Positions 1 through 6,067 of a DNA stretch of 19,455 bases are shown here, in pieces (positions within the stretch are counted from its first letter, which is position 1; each line of letters begins with the position of its first letter). The translations under genes and the position numbers were made by a program. The stretch lies in assembly GCA_038236965.1 (NCBI GenBank), contig JBBRZF010000052.1, positions 1-19,455 on the forward strand. The letters are read 5' to 3'. Source of the stretch: JBBRZF01 sp038236965 (lineage in GTDB: Bacteria; Acidobacteriota; Terriglobia; Terriglobales; Acidobacteriaceae). Below the pieces are notes generated by a model. That model saw only the letters and a list, made by a program, of their open reading frames with translations, was not told the origin of the DNA and searched no databases.

Positions 1-149
1 ACGGTGGCGTTCGCGATAGGCAAGCCCGTCGGACCTTTCACCGACCCGCGCAGCAAGGCATCATCAGCGGCAAAACACAGTGAACCGAGGACGATGGAAT
101 AGAACAGAGCGAAAAATACTGCGGCGCGAAAATGCAATGACGATGGCAT
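1..149 (-). CDS. N-terminus of an exported carboxypeptidase-regulatory-like domain protein (probably TonB-dependent receptor type), partial
   Basis: Only the first 49 codons are present; the gene continues past base 1. The ATG at 149-147 opens a frame starting MPSSLHFRAAVFFALF, a basic n-region and hydrophobic core of a signal peptide ending near LCFAADD (about residues 24-30). It is followed by LLRGSVKGPTGLPIANATV, which fits the opening strand of a carboxypeptidase regulatory-like (CarboxypepD_reg) domain ('G.V.D..G.pi.gA.V'). In Acidobacteriota this domain usually sits at the N-terminus of large Oar-like TonB-dependent outer-membrane receptors, but it also occurs in other exported proteins, so the full function is not decided. 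No good Shine-Dalgarno sequence is visible. No stop interrupts the frame to the window edge. Confidence 0.6.
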   Translation of the reverse strand, partial: MPSSLHFRAAVFFALFYSIVLGSLCFAADDALLRGSVKGPTGLPIANAT

Positions 150-240
150 CGAGCAAATCACTCGCAGGTTGGATGCGAGTTTCTGCACAATCAGAAGCCC
201 TCGGTTTGGCGGCGAGACAAAAAACCGAACCAACAAAGGT

Positions 241-415
241 TTTGATCTCGGTTTCAGAACAGGCGCAAAAGCGCGAACCACGAAGGACGCGAAGGTTTCA
301 CGAAGTTTTCACCAAGGAAAACCACGACCTAGATTTCGGTTCTTGCCCTTCCCCTAAGTTTCCTTTGTGTCCCTTCGTGTCCTTTGTGGTTCGGTCTTTG
401 ATCTCGGTTTCAGAC
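241..415 (+). repeat. Dispersed intergenic repeat, copy 1
   Basis: This non-coding repeat is found again at 2600-2761. It begins with TTTGATCTCGGTTTCAGAAC (241-260) and the same motif recurs at 397-415 with one base missing, giving a unit of about 156 bp. Inside, GAACCACGAAGGACGCGAAG (275-294) is the near-complement of 373-392 (18 of 20 positions), so a transcript could fold into a long stem. The middle (GTTTTCACCAAGG, AACCACGACCT, AGATTTCGGTTCTTGCC) also matches copy 2. The short reading frames across it look accidental. Confidence 0.75.
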
Positions 416-630
416 TAAACCTTTTCGATTGCAAAGACTTGGGGACGGTACTAAGTCGAATGGGCCATCAGAGTGTAAGTAAAAGATACCATTCGGTTTC
501 TGCGCATTAAGGTCTCTTACCTATGGAGCGTGAGTAGATGCATCTGTAGTCTTCAACCATCGTCGCCAGCAAGGGTCCGTTGTGATCCGGTTGACGTGCA
601 AAAACCCAAACCCCCAGGTTGGAGCACATC
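416..630. other. Intergenic stretch without recognised gene
   Basis: Between repeat copy 1 and the exported Ig-like protein I see no convincing reading frame, RNA gene or strong promoter. A 10-bp palindrome AGATGCATCT lies at 536-545. The only clear signal is GGAG at 621-624, placed correctly to serve the GTG start at 631. Confidence 0.5.
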
Positions 631-1614
631 GTGCAAAATATTTACCGGGTTCCTTTTCTTGCGATCTTCTTAGTGGCGGTGGCGGCATTTGCGTCGGCAG
701 GCACAGTGAGCATAACTTCCCCGAGTTCGACGACTACGTCCCCGGTTCATGTTGTGGCTTCCGCCAGTTCGTCGAACTCGATCACCTCGATCAAAATCTA
801 CCTGGATGGCAACAGCGTCTATTCGAAGAGTTCGGCTACGAGCATCGACACCAGTATTTCGACATCTGCAGGTTCGCACCAGTTGACCGTAAGAGCATGG
901 GACAGCAGCGGGACCTCGTTCAGTTCGTCGAAGAGTATCTCGGTGACGTCGACCTCCAGCGGTTCAACCACCAGCAGCAATGGGACCGTCTCCTCGAAGA
1001 TCGAAGAGATGTCGGGATGGGGATCGTGTACGGGATGCTCGGGCGCTGGCTCCAATGCGAGCTACTCGATGACGCAGCACCTAAGCTCGCCCTCGCAAGA
1101 TGGCAATTCAACGAAGTTCTGGGTCGGCGGTACGGATTCGTTCTCGCACGGTCTGTGGTGGCGGCGCATGTCGTCGAACACATCGGCTACACATTTTGTT
1201 CTCGATATGTACTACTACATGCCGAACCCGAGTGCGTCGTGGGGACTTGAGTTTGCGGCGAACCAGGGATTGAGCAGCGGTTGGTACAAGTTCAGCACAC
1301 AGTGCTCGTTCGGCAGCAGCGCGTGGCGTGTATGGGATTCGAAGAACGGCGGTTGGGTCTCCACGGGCATCGCCTGCACGCGTCCGCCGGCTAATACCTG
1401 GCAGCACGTAGTCTTCGAATACGCCCGTCAGAGCGGCAAAGCGGTCTTTGTTTCCATCACGGTGAACGGCACCAAGCATTACGTGAACAAGAGCTTCTAC
1501 CCGCAGAATCAGTCGAGCAGCGGTTCGGTCGGTATCCACTTCCAGTTGAACGGCGACAGCTCGATGTCGTCGTACTCGGTCTATACCGACCAGATGAAGC
1601 TGACCTACTGGTAG
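631..1614 (+). CDS. Secreted Ser/Thr-rich protein with bacterial Ig-like domain and C-terminal lectin/glucanase-like beta-sandwich
   Basis: The protein has 327 residues from the GTG at 631, chosen because GGAG lies 6 bases upstream; an in-frame TTG at 619 has no such site. Residues 1-23 form a signal peptide (hydrophobic FLAIFLVAVAAF, cleavage after ASA). Residues about 24-107 resemble a bacterial Ig-like domain (VSITSP..., IKIYLDGNSVYS, GSHQLTVRAWDSSG). A Ser/Thr/Gly linker covers 108-125. Residues about 126-327 look like a concanavalin-type beta-sandwich (FVLDMYYYMP, NTWQHVVFEYAR, VSITVNGTKHYVN). Cysteines C133, C136, C225 and C249 could form disulphides. No catalytic residues can be assigned. 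It probably acts outside the cytoplasm, perhaps in binding polysaccharide; that role is inference. Confidence 0.7.
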   Translation: MQNIYRVPFLAIFLVAVAAFASAGTVSITSPSSTTTSPVHVVASASSSNSITSIKIYLDGNSVYSKSSATSIDTSISTSAGSHQLTVRAWDSSGTSFSSSKSISVTSTSSGSTTSSNGTVSSKIEEMSGWGSCTGCSGAGSNASYSMTQHLSSPSQDGNSTKFWVGGTDSFSHGLWWRRMSSNTSATHFVLDMYYYMPNPSASWGLEFAANQGLSSGWYKFSTQCSFGSSAWRVWDSKNGGWVSTGIACTRPPANTWQHVVFEYARQSGKAVFVSITVNGTKHYVNKSFYPQNQSSSGSVGIHFQLNGDSSMSSYSVYTDQMKLTYW

Positions 1615-1653
1615 GCAGATAGTTCTACTCCTCTGAAGTTCTCCTCCTGAATG

Positions 1654-1682
1654 GGCACGGCTACGGCCGTGCCTAACTTTTT
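1654..1682 (+). terminator. Hairpin with T-run after the exported Ig-like gene; palindromic repeat-like
   Basis: GGCACGGC (1654-1661) pairs with GCCGTGCC (1666-1673) around a TACG loop, followed by TAACTTTTT. It lies 39 bases past the stop of the upstream gene and fits a rho-independent terminator. The palindrome also resembles the GGCACGACT/AGTCGTGCC element at 15886-15905, so it may be a member of a dispersed palindrome family used as a terminator. Confidence 0.55.
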
Positions 1683-1713
1683 GCCTTCGCGGTACACTTT
1701 CTGTGGAGGAGTT

Positions 1714-2604
1714 ATGACCCAATGGTGCCGCACCCGAGCGGCGGCAGTGTTCTTTTGCGTAATCATCTTGCTGGGTTTGTTGCTGGCGTTGAGCGGATGC
1801 TCATCCAAGCCGAAGAAGGAATCGCGTCGCTACGAGATCACCGGGAAAGTCATCTCGGTGGATAAGACGAAGAAGCAGGTGATGTTGGCCCATGAGGATA
1901 TTCCCGGGCTCATGAAGGGAATGACCATGGGCTTCCGGCTTAAGGACGACTGGCCATTGAATACCCTTGCACCGGGCGACCATCTCAATGGAGTGCTGGT
2001 GATGGATCCCGATGGTGAATACATCGAGAGTGTGGTAATCACAAGGCGAAGCGGCACCGAGCCTGAGCCCAGCACCAGCAACGCACATCTGCCGGAGGTG
2101 GGCGACGAAGTTCCCGACTTCGCCTTCCTGAACCAGGACGGCAGGCATGTCTCGATGAAGCAATTCCGGGGACGTCCTTTGTTGCTGACCTTCATCTACA
2201 CTCGTTGTCCGCTGCCGGATTACTGCATACGCATGAGCAGCAACTTTGCAGACATCGCACGGCAGTTGAAGCAGCAGGACGCCGCCCTCTACGCGAAGCT
2301 GCAAATGCTGAGCATCAGCATCGATCCGGAGTTCGACAAGCCGGCAGTCCTGAAGCAATATGCGAAAAATTACGCCGGGGAAATTGATCCCAAATCACAG
2401 CACTGGCAATTCGTTGGAGGCCCACCGGAGGACATTCGCAAAACCGCAGACTACTTCGGGCTCTCCTATCTCAAGGAGAAGGACCAGATCGTCCATTCCT
2501 TGCGCACCGTGTTGCTAGACGGCAATGGGAAAATCGTCGCGCTATATCACGGCAATGAGTGGAAGACGGCAGACGTAGTTCGCGACCTGCAGAAGTTCTT
2601 TTGA
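1714..2604 (+). CDS. Lipoprotein with CusF-type copper domain fused to SCO1/SenC domain
   Basis: The protein has 296 residues from the ATG at 1714, which has an excellent GGAGGAG ribosome site just upstream; the longer frame from 1651 has none. Residues 7-29 form a lipoprotein signal (LLLALSGC, lipobox Cys29). Residues 40-112 match a CusF-type domain (ITGKVISVD, H60, and MKGMTM with M67, M70, M72), known to bind Cu(I). Residues 127-296 are a thioredoxin-fold SCO1/SenC domain. Its copper motif is TRCPLPDYC (C165 and C171, spaced C-x5-C rather than the common C-x3-C), and the usual distal His is H261. SCO proteins deliver copper to cytochrome c oxidase CuA, so a role in terminal oxidase assembly in the periplasm is likely. 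The gene stands alone, and its TGA lies inside repeat copy 2. Confidence 0.88.
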   Translation: MTQWCRTRAAAVFFCVIILLGLLLALSGCSSKPKKESRRYEITGKVISVDKTKKQVMLAHEDIPGLMKGMTMGFRLKDDWPLNTLAPGDHLNGVLVMDPDGEYIESVVITRRSGTEPEPSTSNAHLPEVGDEVPDFAFLNQDGRHVSMKQFRGRPLLLTFIYTRCPLPDYCIRMSSNFADIARQLKQQDAALYAKLQMLSISIDPEFDKPAVLKQYAKNYAGEIDPKSQHWQFVGGPPEDIRKTADYFGLSYLKEKDQIVHSLRTVLLDGNGKIVALYHGNEWKTADVVRDLQKFF

Positions 2605-2761
2605 TCTCGGTTTCAGAACCAAGTTCAAAAGCGGGGAACCACGAAGGACCCGAAGGTTTCACCAAGTTTCACCAAGGAAAACCACGACCTTGAAGGTTAG
2701 ATTTCGGTTCTTGCCTTTCCCCTAGGTTTCCTTTGTGTCCTTTGTGCTTCGGTTTTTGATC
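2600..2761 (+). repeat. Dispersed intergenic repeat, copy 2, overlapping the SCO stop codon
   Basis: This copy starts with the same TTTGATCTCGGTTTCAGAAC (2600-2619) as copy 1 and ends where TTTGATC recurs (2755-2761), a unit of about 155 bp. Differences from copy 1 are small indels, notably an extra TGAAGGTT after CCACGACCT and loss of one CTTCGTGTCC block. The TGA at 2602-2604 that ends the SCO gene is part of the repeat (TT-TGA-TC). Bases 2762-2850 hold nothing I recognise. Confidence 0.75.
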
Positions 2762-2850
2762 AAGTAGGGAAGCAGCGAAGTTGCGGCTCGCGCAGAAGAT
2801 CGAACCCGCGTTACCGCACAAACTACGTGCGCGAACGTGGGCGCAAAGTG

Positions 2851-2880
2851 AAGAGGCTCCTCGCGTGAGGAGCCTCTTTT
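2851..2880. terminator. Strong bidirectional hairpin terminator between the SCO gene and the hox operon
   Basis: A perfect 12-bp stem AAGAGGCTCCTC (2851-2862) / GAGGAGCCTCTT (2867-2878) closes a GCGT loop. On the plus strand it runs into a short T-run (TCTTTTG). On the minus strand it lies 22 bases beyond the hoxW stop, followed by the weaker TTCACTTT. It probably ends the hox transcript and may also stop read-through from the left. Confidence 0.7.
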
Positions 2881-2902
2881 GCCTGCAATCATTCGTTTGA
2901 GT

Positions 2903-3373
2903 TTATTGTTCGCCGGGCGGAGCCTCCCCGAGATTCGCGTCCAGCAGGTATTGAATCTCGGCGAGAGCCCGAGGAATTGCCGTCTCCACCGTATCGCTGA
3001 TGTCCGTGCCGAAGCCGAACTCCTCTCCGGTCACGGTGACCAGCAGGGTTGTGGGTGCCTTGCCGTAAAGAGATTCGGACAGACTCAAGAGCGCTGCCGG
3101 ATCGACGGCGTGCGTCGTAGTCCGCCGGGCGCGGTCCGGTACAATGTGCCGCGAGCGCACGGTTCCGGCAGCGCCCTCAATGGAAGCGTCCACCAAAATG
3201 ACCAGTGGATAGCGGGAGATGGTTTCGGCCAGCTCTGGCCCAAGCTGGTGAAGCGTCAAAATTTCGACCAGAGCGGGATCGACTTGGTTGCGCAGGCCCT
3301 CCACGACGCGGATACCGAGGGCGTCGTCGCCTCGCAAGCTGCTGCCGAATCCGATGACCAGAGCCCTTGCCAC
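2903..3373 (-). CDS. hoxW: [NiFe] hydrogenase maturation endopeptidase (HoxW type)
   Basis: The protein has 156 residues from the GTG at 3373-3371, one base after the hoxH TGA, with GAGG upstream. A TTG at 3427 would add 18 residues overlapping hoxH, but the family normally starts right at the ALVIGFG strand. It belongs to the HyaD/HybD/HoxW peptidase family (M52): GFGSSLRGDDALG at residues 8-20, D16/D17 and D62 (VDAS), and H88 (THAVDP) are the expected metal-recognition residues. These proteases cut the C-terminal peptide from the hydrogenase large subunit after nickel is inserted. The position directly behind hoxH, and the uncleaved tail seen on HoxH, support this substrate. It is the last gene of the operon. 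Confidence 0.88.
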   Translation of the reverse strand: MARALVIGFGSSLRGDDALGIRVVEGLRNQVDPALVEILTLHQLGPELAETISRYPLVILVDASIEGAAGTVRSRHIVPDRARRTTTHAVDPAALLSLSESLYGKAPTTLLVTVTGEEFGFGTDISDTVETAIPRALAEIQYLLDANLGEAPPGEQ

Positions 3374-3374
3374 C

Positions 3375-4811
3375 TCAGCCTCGCAACGCCGTGTCCAGCA
3401 GTGTGCCGTCAAAATCGCGGAGTTCAACCCGCATCGGCATCTGTCCCATCGCGTGCGTCGAGCAACTCAGGCAGGGGTCGAAGGCGCGGACCACGGCTTC
3501 CACGCGATTGAGCATCCCCTCCTGAATCTTCTCGCCCTTCACAAAATGCCTCGCCACTTGAAGCACTCCCTTGTTGATGGCGAGATTGTTGTGTCCGGTT
3601 GCAATCACCAGATTGGCGGACGTGATAAGTCCGTTCTCGTCGATGGTGTAGTGGTGCAGCAGAGTGCCTCGAGGAGCTTCCGAGCCTCCGACGCCTACAA
3701 AATTATTCGGCTCGGCGAAGGCGCGTACATGCTTGTCGAGAATGTCCGGCGCGTGCAGCAGCAGGTCGATACGCTCCAGCGCGAACAGGATCTCGATCAA
3801 GCGCGCGTAATGGTAGTAGAAAGAGCTGAGCACGGTGTGGCGTTCCAACTCGCGGAACTCGGCCAATTCTTCATCGGCGCGCGGAGTGCCGCAACGTCTG
3901 CAAAGATTCAGGCGAGCCAGTGGCCCCACGCGATACATGCCGTTCGGATAGCCGAGCGGTTTGTAGTAAGTGGATTTCAGATAAGTGTCGGGCTCATCCA
4001 CTTCGCCGATGTAATCCTGATACGCGAGGCCATCTATCTTGTCGGCAATGATGTTGCCATCGGCATCGATGAAGCGGATGTGTCCGCGATAGAGCGAGAT
4101 CTCTCCATCCTCATGCGCAAGTCCCATGAAGAGCGATGGGAAGTTCGCGAAGGTGCGGATCTCCGTGCGGAACTGTTCGATCCTGCTCTTGAACCACATA
4201 AGGGTGCGCGTGGCGATGGTGAGCGCTTCCGGCAGCAGCGCGAGGATTAGGTCGCGCTTCTCGCTGGCCAGCGGTTCGCTCACTCCGCCGGGTACGATCC
4301 ATCCGGGATGAACGCGTTTGCCACCGAGGCATTCGATGATCTGCTGTCCGAACTGGCGCAGGCGGATGCCGTCGCGTGCCATCTGCGGATTAGCCTCAAA
4401 CAGTCCGACGATGTTGCGCTTTGCCGGGTCGCTGTCCATCCCAAGCAACAGGTCGGGCGAGGAGAGATGGAAAAAGCTCAGAGCGTGCGATTGCACGATC
4501 TGGGCAAGGTTCATGATGCGTCGAAGTTTAATGCCGGTCTCCGGCACCTGGACGGCGAGCAAAGCGTCGCAGGCCTTCGCCGATGCGATGAGATGGCTTA
4601 CCGGGCAGATGCCGCAGATGCGCGCCATAAGCGCGGGCATTTCGGTGAACGGGCGGCCTTCGCACATCTTTTCGAAGCCGCGCAGTTGGGTGACGTGGAA
4701 GCGCGCATCGGTGACAAAGCCCGCTTCGTCCATCTGCAGCGTGATCTTGGCGTGGCCCTCTATGCGCGTGACGGGTTCAATGGTCAATTTTTTCAAGGTT
4801 GCTGAGGTCAT
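3375..4811 (-). CDS. hoxH: Bidirectional NAD-linked [NiFe] hydrogenase large subunit HoxH
   Basis: The protein has 478 residues, the usual length for group 3d HoxH. It carries the NiFe active site that interconverts H2 with protons and electrons. The N-terminal ligand motif RICGICP gives C66 and C69. The C-terminal motif DPCLSCSTH gives C447 and C450, with H453 marking the processing point. The 25 residues after H453 should be removed by the adjacent HoxW. LTIEPVTRIEGHA at residues 9-21 is the typical opening of the family. The start is ATG at 4811 with GGAG about 8 bases upstream, three bases after the hoxY stop. It forms the hydrogenase dimer with HoxY in the cytoplasm. All four cysteine ligands are present and there is no frameshift. 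Confidence 0.96.
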   Translation of the reverse strand: MTSATLKKLTIEPVTRIEGHAKITLQMDEAGFVTDARFHVTQLRGFEKMCEGRPFTEMPALMARICGICPVSHLIASAKACDALLAVQVPETGIKLRRIMNLAQIVQSHALSFFHLSSPDLLLGMDSDPAKRNIVGLFEANPQMARDGIRLRQFGQQIIECLGGKRVHPGWIVPGGVSEPLASEKRDLILALLPEALTIATRTLMWFKSRIEQFRTEIRTFANFPSLFMGLAHEDGEISLYRGHIRFIDADGNIIADKIDGLAYQDYIGEVDEPDTYLKSTYYKPLGYPNGMYRVGPLARLNLCRRCGTPRADEELAEFRELERHTVLSSFYYHYARLIEILFALERIDLLLHAPDILDKHVRAFAEPNNFVGVGGSEAPRGTLLHHYTIDENGLITSANLVIATGHNNLAINKGVLQVARHFVKGEKIQEGMLNRVEAVVRAFDPCLSCSTHAMGQMPMRVELRDFDGTLLDTALRG

Positions 4812-4814
4812 GGT

Positions 4815-5348
4815 TCAGGCTCCAAAGCGCGCGGTGGCGGCGATATCCGGCATGCGGCCCTCGGCAAGTTCGCTGAGGACGAGATGAATGGTGTCCGCCG
4901 ATGGAGGACAGCCGGGTACGAAGACATCGACATGGACGAGTTCATGCACCGGACGAACCTTGTTGAGCAGTTTGGGAACAACCTGGTCAGGAATCCGATG
5001 TTCGAAATCGGCAGTCTCGAAGTAAACGCGATGCAGCATGTCGGCGACGGGGAACAGGTCGCGCATGGAGGGCACGTTGCCGGTGACGGCGCAGTCGCCG
5101 AGCGAGACCAGCGTGGCGGTGTGCGCGCGGATCTTGCGGATCTTCTGCAGGTCGTCGTCATTGCTGATGGCGCCTTCCACCAGGGTGATATCCACCCACT
5201 CGGGGAATACTTTGGCGTCCACCAGCGGACTGTAAAGAAGGTCGAGTTTGGCGGTAAGTTCCAAAAGACGTTCATCCATGTCGAGCAGCGACATATGGCA
5301 TCCGGAACATCCATCCAGCCAAACGGTTGCGAGCTTCATCTTGCTCAT
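4815..5348 (-). CDS. hoxY: Bidirectional [NiFe] hydrogenase small subunit HoxY
   Basis: The protein has 177 residues, typical of the short cytoplasmic HoxY type without a Tat signal. It holds one [4Fe-4S] cluster next to the active site of HoxH: C14 and C17 in DGCSGCHMS, C86 in LGDCAVTGN and C147 in VPGCPPS are the four expected ligands. It passes electrons between HoxH and the diaphorase unit. The ATG at 5348 overlaps the hoxU stop (ATGA), so translation is coupled. The lack of a twin-arginine leader and of extra C-terminal clusters separates it from membrane uptake hydrogenases. Confidence 0.95.
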   Translation of the reverse strand: MSKMKLATVWLDGCSGCHMSLLDMDERLLELTAKLDLLYSPLVDAKVFPEWVDITLVEGAISNDDDLQKIRKIRAHTATLVSLGDCAVTGNVPSMRDLFPVADMLHRVYFETADFEHRIPDQVVPKLLNKVRPVHELVHVDVFVPGCPPSADTIHLVLSELAEGRMPDIAATARFGA

Positions 5349-6067
5349 CTGTGCTCCTCCCGCATCAGCGTCAGGTACGGCAGGAACTGCCGGCGCTTGG
5401 ACATTTCAGCGACGGACTTTCCCTTGTCGGAGAGGGCGCCGGTGGGACAAACATGAACGCACTTGCCACAGGAAGTGCAGGTTTCGCTTTCGCCCCAGGC
5501 GCCGTTGAGGTCGGAGATAATCTGCGCGCTGGAACCGCGCCCGGTCACATCCCAGGTATGCGCGCCTTCGATCACGTCACAAACGCGAACACAGCGCGTA
5601 CACAGAATGCAGCGGTTGTGGTCCACGATGAAGCGATCGTGCGAAGCATCGACCGGCATTCGCGGATGACGGTATGGAACCGTGACGTGGGTGACGCCAA
5701 GCTTCTGCGCCAGCGATTGCAGTTCGCAATGCCCGTTGCTTACACAGACGGAGCAGATGTGATTGCGTTCGGAGAAAAGGAATTCCACGATGAGCTTGCG
5801 GTAAGCCTGCAAGCGTTCGGAATTCACGGTGACTTCCATCCCTTCCTGCACCAGCGTGACGCAGGCGGGGAAGAGTTTGGGGCTGCCCTTGATCTCCACC
5901 AGGCAGACGCGGCAAGCGCCCACATTCGGGAGTCCTTCCAGGCGGCACAGGGTTGGAATGAAGATGTCTTGTTCCAGCGCGACTTCCAAAATCGTCTGGT
6001 CTTCGCGGGCTCCAACATCCTGCCCATCTATCTTGAGAGTTTTTATCTGAATGCCAGTTGAACTCAT
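5345..6067 (-). CDS. hoxU: Hydrogenase diaphorase Fe-S subunit HoxU
   Basis: The protein has 240 residues and resembles the N-terminal part of complex I NuoG. In order it has a plant-ferredoxin-like [2Fe-2S] domain (C41, C52, C55, C69), a His-Cys3 [4Fe-4S] site (H103, C105, C108, C114 in RNHICSVC...GHC), and a two-cluster ferredoxin domain (C153, C156, C159, C163 and C197, C200, C203, C207). It wires HoxY to HoxF. The ATG at 6067 overlaps the hoxF stop by four bases. All cluster ligands are present, so the chain from NADH to hydrogenase looks complete. Confidence 0.95.
   Translation of the reverse strand: MSSTGIQIKTLKIDGQDVGAREDQTILEVALEQDIFIPTLCRLEGLPNVGACRVCLVEIKGSPKLFPACVTLVQEGMEVTVNSERLQAYRKLIVEFLFSERNHICSVCVSNGHCELQSLAQKLGVTHVTVPYRHPRMPVDASHDRFIVDHNRCILCTRCVRVCDVIEGAHTWDVTGRGSSAQIISDLNGAWGESETCTSCGKCVHVCPTGALSDKGKSVAEMSKRRQFLPYLTLMREEHR

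Noticed and set aside
241..415. CRISPR-like or transposon origin of the repeat
   Set aside because: There are only two separated units of about 155 bp, with no short regular spacers, no transposase and no target duplications that I can confirm.
582..1250. 222-codon frame overlapping the exported Ig-like protein in another frame
   Set aside because: It has no signal peptide or known domain. The alternative frame has a signal peptide, a ribosome site and a coherent domain layout.
3288..4250. 320-codon plus-strand frame opposite hoxH/hoxW
   Set aside because: It is a shadow of two well-conserved genes; no motif is seen.
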